Counted from the stretch's first letter, positions 45,518 to 59,518 are shown. The stretch: 64,000 nt of DNA from Panax quinquefolius (GCA_020205615.1 CM035166.1:78268679-78332678); one strand, 5' to 3'. Program-made: numbers and translations. The notes: generated by a model not told the origin, from the letters alone.

Positions 45518-48430
45518 TGTGACGCCCCCAAAATTAGGTATACATCACCCATTCTGAGTCGCCAGATACATGGTACAAAATTCAAATACAACTTCATTTA
45601 TACAACTGTTGTGCTATCGTATAGAATACGACCATAGTTAACTATGAGTTTAAATACAAATGTATGTAACTCTCATGGTACCTCGACCACAATCTTACAA
45701 TGGTACTTTATAAAAAAGTATAGTCAAAAACTATTTTAGAAATTAAAATCTTTGGGAAGTGCTCAAGGAAACCTTCATACGTGGGAGGCCATGCGTCTAG
45801 GTTATAATAGATATCATATGGCCACAGAATTATCCTTGGTTGACCCAATAGACCCCAAAGAAAAACAAGAATATTACTATCATCTTTTTCCCAATGGTGA
45901 GTCTTCTCTTGACATATAAATATCTTCGTTGTCTCCAAGTGAAAATTTTATTTCAAATATACCCCAAGATCATATAGGTAGTGCCCGTAGATATATTCAG
46001 CAAGTGGATGCGCACAACCCTGTCTTATGATAACACAAGGTTGTATATCATTAGACATCTCGTATGATAGTGGCAAAAAACCCTTCCAAAGTTGGGTTCG
46101 CCTCACCCTATTATATTCACCAAATATAACTACTAAATGATGTATAGAATACAACACACTTTTCTGTACTATTTATGGAGAACCTCCACAGCTAGAGACC
46201 AACATTCTATTCCTGTTATCCCCGCTTTTCTAACGAACACTCTTACAAACAAAACTCTTATTACCTGAAAGGAATTGTGAAGCAGAAAGGGTGAGCACAA
46301 CTAGCCCAGTAAAGAATATCATGACTAAAGATAATTAAATTTTCAATAGCTTTCATCAATAATAAATCAAAGATTTAGAACATATGGTAGATGATAAAAC
46401 TTTTCAACCATAGTTGCAGCGGAACGAGCAATCCATTAGAAGAGTCAAATAGACCATAAGGTCAATTATCTTCTCTATGTTAAAAGTCCACCAATAATGT
46501 TTTATCCATGTAAAATAAATCAACAATTCCTGTCCACAATCATATGAATAACTCATAATCATAATTGTGGTTCTAAATTCCTCTTCGCAACCAGGACGAA
46601 GATAATTTTCATCACCTATCTTCACCTAAAACATCAAAAATCATGGTTATACCAAATCAGAATTCCTGTTCATAATCATACTAATAAATTCATCTTTGCA
46701 CTACGTCCAAAGATATTCATTAACAATTCATCTTTACACTACATGCCAAAGACATACAACTGTATTTTAGAAGAGTCAAGTAGAGCATGTTATCTACTAT
46801 CTTCTACGAATTATAAGTTTATAATAAATATTTTATCGCTGAGACTCAGCTTAATAAATAATTCACATCATCGAATCACCCCTGCACTACGGCCAAGGAT
46901 ATTCGTTATTATCACATCCATGAATTAATATTTCGTCGCTGAGACTCAGCTCGATAATAAATCCATATCACTGAATTATCCATGCACTACGGCTAAGGAT
47001 ATTCGTTAATATCACATCCATGAATTTAAATTTCATCGCTGAGACTCAACTCGATAATAAATCCATATCACTGAATTATCCATGCACTATGGCTAAGGAT
47101 ATTCATTATTATCACATCCATGAATTAATATTTCATTGCTGAAACTCAGCTCAATAAATAATCCACATCATCGAATCACCCCTGCACTACGGCCAAAGAT
47201 ATTCTTTAGTATCACGACCATAAATTATCCATGCACTACGACCAAAGATAATCGTGTTTTCATCAATGGTCCTGATCATTCCATAAAACAATTCATCTTT
47301 GCACTACGGCCAAAAAGAATCCATAGTCATAATCATACCAAAAACTGTCCATCAATGCACTTCGGGCCAATGAGGACTTTTTCCACATCATTTGTAACAT
47401 TACGGTTATGATTATACCGAATAATCTCTGGTCATAATCATACCAAGTCCATCTATGCACTACAGGCTACAAATGACTTTCAACATAATATAAGCATGAG
47501 GATGATGTCAATGATATAAGAATTTAATAAAACAAGTTCAAGAATTAATTTATTTAGGAACTGATAACGTCCAAATTATCAACATAATACTTCTTTGTAG
47601 AGTAGAATTCAATAATGCCTAGAAGAATATTTCTATGAAAAGGTACTGACGGTCCATAAAGCAAAATCTTTTAAATAAAATATAATATATTCTATTTATA
47701 ATCTAATAAAATGAATAACTTTATAAAAGATTTTACTATGCAAATACTATGCATAATAAAATATAATATATTCTAATTATTGTACAATAAAGCAGATAAC
47801 TTTATAAAAGTATTACATTTTATATAAAAAGATTTTACTATGCAAAACACTATGCATAATAGAATATAATATATTATATTTATAGAATAACTTTATAAAA
47901 GTATTACATTTTTATATAAAAGTTTTTTTGTTTTAATACATTAATAATACCAAAAAAAAAAAAGCGAGTGACTTATCACATAAGCATCGATAATCAATAC
48001 CGTGTACTCTTATGCAACCACGCCAGACATCGTAATTTTAACACTGTGTGTTTCAACAGTTAACGGTAGAAACTTCCGTACCGTTATTTTCATAAAATAT
48101 TTTTGTCGTTTTCTCAATCAAACAATAATTCCGTTTATAGGGGTCCACCAATGATTGTACCGTCGTACGAATATTCCCCGACTAATCGAATATTTCCCGT
48201 GAATAGTAATTCATGAATAGTAACTCGTGAATAGTACTCCGACACAAAAAGTGCCCCAAATACTCGAGTGAACAATACTAGAGTGAATAGTAACCAAGTA
48301 TTTTATGACAACTTGTCTACTTTGAAAAAAATTTCACATATCACCCTTAACTTTAAACTTTTATCAATTTAACTATTTACCAAAATAGAAAAAAATGAAT
48401 ACTTTTATTTCATAAATTCGGGGTCTCACA
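45518..48430 (-). repeat. 5' LTR of LARD (2913 bp), promoter region deleted
   Basis: Colinear with 41569-45166 but lacks about 680 bp at 47645 (CTATGAAAAGGTAC directly joined to TGACGGTCC), which in the partner holds the GCATGC array and TATA box. It retains the four 100-bp units (motif at 46838, 46938, 47038, 47138). Confidence 0.92.
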
Positions 48431-48990
48431 ATTATTATAATTATTATTTATATATTTACTATTTTTATTATTACTATTATTATTACCATTATTATTAATT
48501 ATTATTATTATTATTATTATTATTAGAATAATTATTACTAATCTTATAATTATTATTTTTATTATTATAATAATAATTATTATTATTATTATTATAATTT
48601 CTATTATTATTATTATTGTTGTTGTTGTTGTTATTATTATTTTTATTATTATTGTTACTATTATTATAATAATTATTATTGTTACTATTATTCTTGTTAT
48701 TATTGTTATTATTGTTGTTATTATTATTACTATAATAATAATTATTATTATTATTATAATTGTTAGTATTAATTATAATTATTATTACTATTACTATTAT
48801 TATTATTATAACTACTACTACTACTATTATTGTTATTATTAATCATTATTATAATGACTATTATTATTCCTATGACTATTATTATAATAATTATTATTGT
48901 TACTATTATTATTGTTATTATTGTTGTTAATATTATTACTATAATAATAATAATAATAATAGTTATAATAATAATAATAATAATAATAAT
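48431..48990. repeat. Imperfect (TTA)n array, 560 bp
   Basis: TTA/TAA units with GTT, ACT, CTA and CAT interruptions, including ACTACTACTACTACT at about 48811. Long periodic frames on the minus strand here are artefacts. Confidence 0.95.
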
Positions 48991-49554
48991 TGTGACGCCC
49001 CCAAAATAGGTATACATCACCCATTATGAGTCGCCAAATACATGGTACAAAAACAAATACAACTTCAGTAATACAATTGTTGTGCAAAATACGACAACAC
49101 ATATACTGTGAGTTTAAATATAAATATTGTCTTCTAGACAATATCCACACTCAAATTAGTCCTCATTACAATTATTCATACACTATTTTACAGAAATAAT
49201 GAGGACTGCTAAAACATCTTCCTAGACCCATCACTCCATACCCCAACTAGTTTCTACTATGTTCTCACCTCCTGAAAAGAAAAATGGAACAAAAAGGAAA
49301 AGGGTGAGCTCAACTAGCCCAGTAAAGAATATTATGACTAAGATAATATACAACAAATTATCATTAGTCTTCAACAGGGAATAATCTGATAAAATATAAT
49401 AGACAACAAGTTTTAGATCAACAACTGCAGCGGAAACAACAATCCATTAGAAGAGTCAAGTAGAGAAAGAATTCTACTATCTTCTAAGATTTAAAAGTCC
49501 ATCATCAATATTTTATCCCTGTAACCTCAATCAATACACATCTTTAATCAAATA

Positions 49555-49745
49555 TTCATCTTTGCACTACGGGCCAAAGATATACATTTGTATCACCAGT
49601 TGGTCATGTTCATCTCAACACCTGTTCATCTTTGCACTACGGGCCAAAGATATTCATCAGGTAATCATTCATCTTTGCACTACAGGCCAAAGATATTCAT
49701 CATTTAATCATTCATCTTTGCACTACAGACCAAAGATATTCAGTA
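49555..49745 (-). repeat. TTTGCACTACGGGCCAAAGATA minisatellite, 4 units
   Basis: CATCTTTGCACTACGG and GCCAAAGATATTCAT alternate at 44-60 bp spacing; CTTTG and CAAAG make each unit an inverted repeat that could fold around GCACTACGGGC. Confidence 0.75.
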
Positions 49746-50299
49746 ATATCATCATTTAGGACTGAGGATGATGAAAAATATTTTAAAGGAACGAATCCAA
49801 TGAAACAAAATAACAAATATTACAGATTCGTATTACAGTTTATCCAAGATCAATAATACTCTATAATAACCAATTTTGAAGCAAAATTCAAGAATAAAGA
49901 TCAAAACATGGATACAATCAAAGATAGTAACCATAATAGACATCTTGGACAAAAGGAGAAAATTTCATTTTTAGGTGAATAGTGTCAGTATTATTCGTGA
50001 ATAGTGAGTATCGTGAATAGTAACCCAGGCACAAAAGTTCCAAATTTGATAAAAAAGTTCATACCAACATTTCGGTATAATGATATTGAAGAAAATATCA
50101 TTTTAAGAAGAATATAACACACCTTACTTCAAAATATCAGTACTTTTGATCGGAATATCGGTATAAGGCTGAAGGAAACTTGAACTGATGAATAGAAACT
50201 CACAAAGTATCTAAATACTCAAAAAATACACTCAATAATCTAGAGAGAGAAAGAGAGAAAACTTGTTTCTGGTGTGATTTTCAATTCTAACTTAGCCTT

Positions 50300-50308
50300 C
50301 TATTTATA
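50300..50308 (-). promoter_or_regulatory. LTR TATA box
   Basis: TATAAATAG on the minus strand in TTCCTATAAATAGAAGG. Confidence 0.55.
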
Positions 50309-51879
50309 GGAAAATGTTAGCACGCCGAAGCAGACTTGACCTGCTACCTGATGGGTTTACCTGCTACTATTCCACCCACCAAAAATCAGCCATCTTCCCC
50401 AACAACCAAAAGTGGGGCCCACCCATTTCTAGAATTTTCCACCAAAATCATTTATAAACCTAATTTCCGAATCAGTCACCTCTTAAAATTCATAACAAAT
50501 CATTCGTTCATTTTTAACGGTTCAAAATTTGTGGACATATACTCAACTTATATATGTATAACATATCCAAAAATTACAACGATCCAACGGTCGGATTAAA
50601 AATTATAACTCCTGCAATATATCTCAAAAACCACTAGTTTGATTTTTAATACCTCCAATCCGACAAAATACTGATAAAACACCTCAACATTAACTCCTTC
50701 ATTTTTAACCATAATAAATATATCCAACATTTATATCCACATAAAATAAATATTTCCTTATCATATGAATCAATAATTAATTATTCACAAATAATGTGAC
50801 GCCCGCAAAATTAGGTATACATCACCCATCTTGAGTCGCCAAATACATGGTACAAAATTCAAATACAACTTAATTATACAACAGTCGTGTAAAATACGAC
50901 AAAACATATGCTGTGAGTTTGAATACAAATATTGTCATCTAGAGAGTATACAAATTCAATGGAGTCCTCATTACAATTATTATCATATTATTTCATAGAA
51001 TAGTGAGGACTACTAATGCACCATCTAGGACCATCACTCCATTCCCCGACTAGTCCCAGCTACGTTCTCATTTCCTGAAGAGAACAGTGAAAGAAAGGGT
51101 GAGCTCAACTAGCCCAGTAAGAAATATTATGACTAAGATAATGCAGAATAAATTATCATTAGCCTTAAAAGCAATGTTAAACCGATCAATATAACAAACA
51201 TCAAGTTTAAGCTGCGGTAGACGAGCAATCAATTAAAAGAGTCAAGTAGAGAATAAAATCTACTATCTTTTATGATTTAAAAGGTTTTTCATCACTTTTA
51301 TCGGGACTCGATTTTAATAAATAATCCACATAATCGAATCACCCTGCACTACTACGGCTTAAGGATATTCTTTAGTATCACGACCACAATTATCCATGCA
51401 CTACAGGCCAAGAATATTTGTGTATTCATTAATGGTCATGATCATGTCAACAACTGTCCATCAATGCACTATGGGCCAATGAGGACTTTTACCGCATCAT
51501 TTGTAACATTACGGTCATGATTACACCGAATAATCCCTGGTCATAATCATGTTGGTCATAATCATACCAAGTCCATCTATGCACTACAGGGCCACATATG
51601 ACTTTCAAAAAAATATAAAGATGAGGATGATGACAATGATATAAGAATTCAATAAAAACAAGTTTAAGAATTAATTTATCCAGGAACTAATAATGTCCAA
51701 ATTGTCAACATGATACTACTTTGTAGAGTAAAATTCAAGAATGCTCAGAAGAATATTTTCATGAAAAGATACTGGATGAAGCGCAATTATCAAGGATATT
51801 CCACTAATTTCATGGAGTAGAGAAGTCAAAAATTTAACCAACTGAATATAATAAAGAATGGAATAACAAAAGAAATCAC

Positions 51880-52330
51880 CATGCATGCGGTGCCCGCGAC
51901 AGACGCGAGTTATTCAATGAGAATACTAAATAACGGAACCGAAGTCAAAGTGAAATTGCGCGACCAAGCGAGGATGTTCCAAATGAATAATAAAGAATGG
52001 AATAACAACGTAAAATCACCATGCATGCGGTACTTCACATATATAAAAGTTATTCTAATGAATACTAATAAGGACGAAATCGGTCCCACAGTAAAACGCT
52101 TGCATGTGAGGATATTCCAATGAATAATAAAGGCGGAATCATGTCCCCACAGAAACGCACATTATGTGAGGATATTCCAACAGAATAGTAAAGACGGAAT
52201 CAGGTCAGACGTAAAACCCACAGACAGGATATTACAACAGAATAATAAAGACGGAATAATAGAAGATGGTCACCAAGTATAGGGTAGTCCGCGTATACTG
52301 GTTATTCCAGCAGAATAATAAAGAATGAAA
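51880..52330 (-). repeat. Tandem ~60 bp array in solo LTR B
   Basis: Units with GAGGATATTCCAA, GAATAATAAAG and GGAAC/TC segments, related to 26275-26560 and 43800-44110 but more degraded. Confidence 0.65.
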
Positions 52331-52523
52331 CAACAGAAGTTCTCTTCATGAATACAAAAGAATAACACCCCTTACGAGTACAACAAATAATATTCCCTAC
52401 CTTAAGAAGAAGAGTACTGGATATATAAGTAGTGAAGTAGTAGAATACTTTCTTCTTTCTCTCTATAGTTTATCTCTCTAGAGTTTTAGTGAATTCGTAA
52501 GAAAATAATGAAGGAATGAGCTT

Positions 52524-52532
52524 CTATTTATA
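52524..52532 (-). promoter_or_regulatory. LTR TATA box
   Basis: TATAAATAG on the minus strand in TTTCTATAAATAGAAGC. Confidence 0.55.
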
Positions 52533-53896
52533 GAAAAATGGACTGCATAGTAACTAACTCATGAACGGTCCAGATTGATCTACTTTAATCTGACGGTCCA
52601 TATTTAAAGCAAAATCTTTTAAATAAAATATAATATATTCTATTTATAATCTAATAAAACGAATAACTTTATAAAAGATTTTACTATGCAAACACTATGC
52701 ATAATAAAATATAATATATTCTAATTATTGTCTAATAAAACAGATAACTTTATAAAAGATTTTATTTTATATAAAAAGATTTTACTATGCAAAACGCTAT
52801 GCAGACTGTAACAACCCCAAAATAGGTCCATTCCATCCAACCTATTCTGAGTCGTTAAATACATGGTACAGAAATAACTACAACTTTATTACAACAATTG
52901 TCGTGCAAAATACAACAACACATATGCTGTGAGTTTGGATACCAATATATACCAAATGTAACTCTGGACACCAACTTGGATAACACGTCACCATGACACC
53001 TTACATAAAGGTACAGTCAAAAACTATTTTAGAAATTAGAAACTTTGGGAAGTGCTCAAGGAAACCTTCGTACATGGGAGGCCATGCTTTTAGGTTATGG
53101 TAGATATCATATGGCCACAGAATTATCCTTGGTTAACCCAATAAACCCCAAAGAAAAATGAGAAGATTACTATCATATTCTTCCCAATGGTGAGTCTTCT
53201 CTTGACATATCATTATCTCCAATTTGTCTCTAATTGGGTATTATACTTCAAACAAACACCAAGATTATATAGGTAGTGCTTGTAAATATACTCAAGCAAG
53301 TGGATGAGCACAACCATGTCTTATGATAACACGAGGTTGTATGTGTCATTAGACATCTTGTATGATAGTGACAAAACACCATTCCAAGTTAAATTCACCT
53401 CACCCTCAACATCTATAGACCACCACTCTATTCCCTCGCTATCCCCGCTCGACCCGACTACACTTTTATTACACGAAAGGAATTGTGAAACAAAAGGGTG
53501 AGCACAAACTAGCTCGATAAAGAATATTATGACTAAAGATAAATAAATTATCAATAGTCTTCATCAAGTAATAAATCGTAGATTTAGAACATATGGTAGA
53601 TGATAAAACTTTTCAACCATAGTTGCAAATGAATGAGCAATCCATTAGAAGAGTCAAATAGACTATAAAGTCTATTGTCTTCTCCATGTTAAAAATCCAC
53701 CAACACCTTGCTTTTATCCTCGTAACATCAATCAACAATTCACATCCACAATCACGTGTATAACTTCATAATCGTAATTGTAGTTCTAAATTCCTTTCCT
53801 CATCCAAGACAAAGATAATTTTCATCACTTGTCTTTACCGAAACATCAAAGATCATGGTTATACCAAATCACAGTTCTCATTCATAATCATACTAA

Positions 53897-54300
53897 TAAA
53901 TTCATCTTTGCACCACGGGCCAAAGATATTCATCAACAGATTCATCTTTACACTACAAAGCTAAAGATATTCAACAACGGGTCATCTTTGCATTACATGC
54001 CAAAGATATTCATCAATAATTCATCTTTGCACCACAAAGCTAAAGATATTCAACAACAGTCATCTTTGCATTACGAGCAAAAGATATTCATCAATAATTC
54101 ATCTTTGCACTACTGAAATTTAAGATATTCATCAACAAGTCATCTTTGCACTCACGAGCAAAAGATATTCATCAATAATTCATCTTTGCACTCTTGGCTA
54201 AAGATATTCATCGATTGGTCATGTTCATTTAAAACACTGTTCATCTTTGCACTACTGGGCCAAAGATATTCTTGAGAAATCATTCATCTTTGCATTGGTT
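53897..54300 (-). repeat. CATCTTTGCAC minisatellite, ~10 units
   Basis: CATCTTTGCACTACnnnnnnAAAGATATTCATCAA repeated at about 38-45 bp intervals. The partner array is at 57730-58130; unit number and order agree, with small indels. Confidence 0.82.
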
Positions 54301-54429
54301 TTATCACGTCCAAAATACCTCAAAAATAATCATAGTGGTGTAAAATTCAAGAATGATCAAAACATGGATACAATCAAAGCTAGTATCCGAATAGATATTT
54401 TAGACGTAAAGAAAAATTTTCATTTTTCT

Positions 54430-54630
54430 ATTGAATAGTGTCGTGATTCGTGAATAGTGTCAGATATCGTGAATAGTGCCAGATACGTGAATAGTAACTC
54501 AAACACCAAAAGATAGAAATTCCAAAAAACATTTTCACGCTTCATGAATAGTACTCGTGAATAGTAACTCGTGAATAGTAACTCATGAATAGTAACTCGT
54601 GAATAGTAACTCATGAATAGTAACCCCGAG
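54430..54630 (-). repeat. GTGAATAGTAACTC array
   Basis: About ten units of TGAATAGTAACTC(A/G) at 15-16 bp spacing in the second half, looser in the first. Confidence 0.8.
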
Positions 54631-54911
54631 CATGAAAAAGTTCCAAATTTGATAAAACTTCAGATCAACATTTCAAAGATAATGATATTGAAGAAATAAT
54701 ATCATTAAAAAAAAATAATATCCCTTACTATCCCTTACCTCAAAAGAGCAAAGACTTACGGACGGGATATCGGATATAATATTTGAAGGAAACTTGCACC
54801 GATGAATATCAACTCACCAAGTATCTAAATACTCACAAATTACACTCAATAATCTAGAGAGAGAAAGAGAAAACTTTGTTTACGGTGTGATTTTCAATTC
54901 TAACTTAGCCT

Positions 54912-54920
54912 CTATTTATA
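54912..54920 (-). promoter_or_regulatory. LTR TATA box
   Basis: TATAAATAG on the minus strand in TTCCTATAAATAGAGGC. Confidence 0.6.
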
Positions 54921-55667
54921 GGAAAATGTTAGCTTGCAAGCAGACTTAACTCCGCAACTTTGATGGCTTTACTCGCTACTATTCCCACCCACCACATTTG
55001 AAATAAAATTCAGCACATTTCTTCACCAACCACGAGTGGGGCCCACTCAATTCTAGAATTTTCCACCAAAATCAATTATAAACCTAATTTCCGAATCGGT
55101 CACCTCTTAAAATTCATAACAAATCATTCGTTCATTTTTAACGGTTCAAAATTTGTGGACATATACTCAACTTATGTATGTATAACATATCCAAAATTAC
55201 AACGATCCAACGGTCGGATCAAAATTTATAACTCACATAATATAGTTTGAAGAACAACGATTTTTCGAACTATTAGTCCTTGGACAGTTTCATTCAAAAT
55301 TTCACCACGAAATATCTAAAAAAATTTTGGGTGATTCAAATTTTCTGATTAGCTTACTTCTAGGGCTTTCTTTTGATATATGGCTCATCTCTTAACTCAT
55401 TATACACATTAAAGAGTTATGGATTTTACAAAATCAAGTAATAAACTAATTTTACGAAAATCCCATATTTTGTTCTCCATTTCGACAAATCCGATAAAAC
55501 ACCTCATCATTAATTCCTTCACTAATAACCACATAAATAAATCCATCATTTATATTCATATAAAATAAATATTTCCTTATCATATGAATCAATAATTAAT
55601 TATTCACAAATAATATTACGTAATCACAATTATGACAATGACGGTAGTTCCCAGGAAGAGGGGCTTT

Positions 55668-55690
55668 CAATAAGAATTTCTTCTTCTTGG
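55668..55690 (-). other. Conserved LTR hairpin, copy 7 (compensated)
   Basis: CCAAGAAGAA-GAAA-TTCTTATTG in LTR sense. Relative to other copies one G-C pair has become A-T on both arms, the wobble has become A-T, and one pair is lost (G-A). Confidence 0.5.
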
Positions 55691-56318
55691 CGCCGCAATT
55701 AGGTGACCAAACCTCTCCTTAGACGTAACTTTCTAGACATTGCCAATAATGCTATCTAATAATATTATTCAAATAATATGAATTATTGATCCGATATGGG
55801 AGATAATGCGTTGACAATTATTGAACAACAATAATATAAAATATCAACGCAGCAATTATTGAATCAATAAAATAAAATATTGAGCAAGAACTTATTGTGA
55901 AAATTATTGAGTAGTGCCTTCTTACGTAAGGATCAATAATTCAACAATATTGTGCAATACCGTAATGCATCTTTGTGCAACCACACGACATCGTATTTTA
56001 ACCACGGGGTATTCCAACGATCTTAACTCAGAATAACTACGCGTTATTTTTAACCAACTTATATTTGTCGTTTTCTTCATCCAATCGCTTTCGTTATGGG
56101 GCCCACACATGGTCGTGGCTGGCCGCATTTAATATTCCCCAACGAAAAGAATATTCCACGACCAAACGAATATTCCCAAACAATAATGAATACTTTATAC
56201 CCCTCGCTTATTTTGAAAAAAAATTCATATATCACCCTTAACTTTAACTTTTATCAATTTAACCAATTCTTGAATAGAAAAATTGAATACTTTTATTTCA
56301 TAAAATTGGGGTCTTACA

Positions 56319-56646
56319 ATCTCCTCCTTATGAAATTTCGTCCCCGAAATTTACGTGCACTGTATTTCAAAGAGTTGAGAATACCTTGTTTTCATTTGAT
56401 TCTATCTCCCCTGTCATCATGATTTCTCCATTGCTCATCTCCGTATTTCGAGATATCATTCTAGAATACGACTTCAAAACAAAGGTAAATTGAGCAAATT
56501 AACATATCACATAATATTTCGATATTATGGTGACCAACAAATAAGCTTAGGTAGGACACACTAGCGAAGGATTTACTCATCTCTCCCCTCCTAGTTCTAT
56601 TCCCCGATCTCCGCCAGAGATCATATCCCTAAGCTCTGATACCAAA
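56319..56646 (-). other. Second LARD internal region (no coding)
   Basis: Same layout as 45167-45517: polypurine tract (minus CATAAGGAGGAGAT), sequence ahead of it, CCATTGCTCATCTCC, CATTCTAGAATA at the former gag start, leader and PBS. Gag-pol entirely absent. The join lies at the same place as in the first LARD. Confidence 0.88.
56633..56644 (-). promoter_or_regulatory. Primer-binding site, exact iMet core
   Basis: The minus strand reads TGGTATCAGAGC, the only exact match among the gypsy elements here. Confidence 0.9.
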
Positions 56647-58744
56647 TGTAACAACCCCAAAATAGGTCCATTCCATCCAACCTATTCCGAGTCGTTAAAT
56701 ACATGGTACAGAAATAACTACAACTTTATTACAACAATTGTCGTGCAAAATACAACAACACATATGCTGTGAGTTTGGATACCAATATATACCAAATGTA
56801 ACTCTGGACACCAACTTGGATAACACGTCACCATGACACCTTACATAAAGGTGCCAAAAGCTGTTTTAGAAATTAGAAACTTTGGGAAGTGCTCAAGAAA
56901 CCTTCGTACATGGGAGGCCATGCTTTTAGGTTATGGTAAATATCATATGGCCACGTAATTATCCTTGGTTAACCCAATAAACCCCAAAGAAAAAAGAGAA
57001 GATTACTATCATATTCTTCCCAATGGTGAGTCTTCTCTTGACATATCATTATCTCCTTTGTCTCTAATTGGGTATTATACTTCAAACAAACACCAAGATT
57101 ATATAGGTAGTGCTTGTAAATATACTCAAGCAAGTGGATGAGCACAACCATGTCTTATGATAACACGAGGTTGTATGTCATTAGACATCTTGTATGATAG
57201 TGACAAAACACCATTCCAAGTTAAATTCACCTCACCTCAACATCTATAGACCACCACTCTATTCCCTCGCTATCCCCGCTCGACCCGGCTACACTTTTAT
57301 TACACGAAAGGAATTGTGAAACAAAAGGGTGAGCACAACTAGCTCGATAAAGAATATTATGACTAAAGATAAATAAATTATCAATAGTCTTCATCAAGAA
57401 TAAATCGTAGATTTAGAACATATGGTAGATGATAAAACTTTTCAACCATAGTTGCAGTGGAATGAGCAATCCATTAGAAGAGTCAAATAGACTATAAAGT
57501 CTATTGTCTTCTCCATGTTAAAAATCCACCAACACTGCTTTTATATCTCGTAACATCAATCAACAATTCTCGCCCACAATCACGTGTATAACTCATAATC
57601 GTAATTGTAGTTCTAAATTCCTTTCCTCATCCAAGACAAAGATAATTTTCATCACTTGTCTTTACCGAAACATCAAAGATCATGGTTATACCAAATCACG
57701 GTTCTCATTTCATAATCATACTAATAAATTCATCTTTTGCACCACGCGCCAAAGATATTCATCAACAGATTCATCTTTACACTACAAAGCTAAAGATATT
57801 CAACAACGGGTCATCTTTGCATTACATGCCAAAGATATTCATCAATAATTCATCTTTGCACTCACAAAGCTAAAGATATTCAACTACAAAGTCATCTTTG
57901 CATTACGAGCAAAAGATATTCATCAATAATTCATCTTTGCACTACTGTGCTAAGATATTCATCAACAAGTCATCTTTTACTTTCTGACGAGCAAAAGATA
58001 TTCATCAATAATTCATCTTTGCACTCTTGGCTAAAGATATTCATCAGTTTGGTCATATTCATTTAAACACTGTTCATCTTTTGCACTCTGTGCCAAAGAT
58101 ATTCTTGAAATCATTCATCTTTGCATTGGTTTTATCCACGTCCAAAAATACCTCAAAAATAATCATAGTGGTGTAAAATTCAAGAATGATCAAAACATGG
58201 ATACAATCAAAGCTAGTATCCGAATAGATATTTTAGATTTAAAAGAAAAATTTTCATTTTTAGGTGAATAGTGCCGTATTCGTGAATAGTGTCAGTATAA
58301 CGTGAATAGTCTTATATCGTGAATAGTAACTCAAGACACCAAAAGATAGAAATTCCACAAAAACATTTTCACGCTTCATGAATAGTACTCGTGAATAGTA
58401 ACTTCGTGAATAGTAACTCATGAATAGTAACTCGTGAATAGTAACTCATGAATAGTAACCCGAGCATGAAAAAGTTCCAAATTTGATAAAAACTTGGATC
58501 GACATTTCAAAGATAATGATATTGAAGAAATAATATCATTACAAAAAAATAATATCCTTACTATCCCTTACCTCAAAAAAGCAAAGACTTACGGCGGATA
58601 TCGGATATATTATTTGAAGGAAACTTGCACCGATGAATATCAACTCACCAAGTATCTAAATACTCACAAATTACACTCAATAATCTAGAGAGAGAAGAGA
58701 GAAAACTTTGTTTACGGTGTGATTTTCAATTCTAACTTAGCCCT

Positions 58745-58753
58745 CTATTTATA
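58745..58753 (-). promoter_or_regulatory. LTR TATA box
   Basis: TATAAATAG on the minus strand in TTCCTATAAATAGAGGG; as this is the 5' LTR it would drive element RNA. Confidence 0.6.
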
Positions 58754-59495
58754 GGAAAATGTTAAGACGTGAAGCGCATTTAACTCGCAACCCGATGGCT
58801 TTACTCGCTACTATTCCCACCCACCACATTTGAAATAAAATTCAGCACATTTCTTCACCAACCACGAGTGGGGCCCACTCAATTCTAGAATTTTCCACCA
58901 AAATCAATTATAAACCTAATTTCCGAATCACCACCTCTTAAAATTCATAACAAATCATTCGTTCATTTTAACGGTTCAAAATTTGTGGACATATACTCAA
59001 CTTATGTATGTATAACATATCCAAAAATTACAACGATCCAACGGTCGGATCAAAATTTATAACTCACGCAATATAGTGAAGAACACCGATTTTTCGGACT
59101 ATTAGTCCTTGGACGATTTCATTCAAAATTTCACCACGAAATATCTACAAAGAATTTTTGGGTGATTCAAATTTCTCTGATTAGCTTACTTCTAGGGCTT
59201 TCTTTTGATATATGGCTCATCTCTTAACTCATTATACACAAAGAGTTATGGATTTTACAAAATCAAGTAATAAACTAATTTTTCTGAAAATCCCATATTT
59301 TGTTCTCCATTTCGACAAATACTGATAAAACACCTCATCATTAATTCCTTCACTAATAACCACATAAATAAATCCATCATTTATATTCATATAAAATAAA
59401 TATTTCCTTATCATATGAATCAATAATTAATTATTCACAAATAATATTACGTAATCACAATTATGATGACCAGTAGTTCCAGAAAGAGGGGCTTT

Positions 59496-59518
59496 CCAAT
59501 AAGAATTTCTTCTTCTTG
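59496..59518 (-). other. Conserved LTR hairpin, copy 8 (compensated)
   Basis: CAAGAAGAA-GAAA-TTCTTATTGG; same changes as copy 7, its LTR partner. Confidence 0.5.

Larger units (their letters stand above)
41569..48430 (-). mobile_element. LARD-type gypsy element (351-bp internal region)
   Basis: Direct LTRs (41569-45166 and 45518-48430) flank 351 bp with PBS at one end and purine tract at the other, and no gag or pol. Flanks ATTAC (41564-41568) and ATTAT (48431-48435) agree at four of five positions; in this TTA-rich site the TSD is weak support. LTR ends are TGTGAGACCCC...GGGGGCGTCACA in element sense. It must rely on proteins from elsewhere. Confidence 0.9.
52807..56318 (-). repeat. 3' LTR of second LARD (3512 bp)
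   Basis: TGTAACAACCCCAAAATAGG... to ...AAATTGGGGTCTTACA. Holds CATCTTTGCAC minisatellite (53897-54300), GAATAGTA array (54430-54630), TATA box (54912-54920) and hairpin (55668-55690). Confidence 0.93.

Noticed and set aside
41564..48435. Calling ATTAC/ATTAT a proven TSD for the first LARD
   Set aside because: One mismatch, and the site is within TTA/TAC simple repeat where such a match is likely by chance. The element call rests on LTRs, PBS and purine tract instead.
48769..49150. Minus-strand frames of 83 and 103 codons, rich in Asn, Tyr and Ile
   Set aside because: Low-complexity translation of the TTA array running into LTR sequence.
53897..54300. Regular repeats and spacers resembling a CRISPR array
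   Set aside because: Repeats are imperfect, the spacers are themselves related, and the array lies inside a plant LTR and is present in both LTRs of the element.
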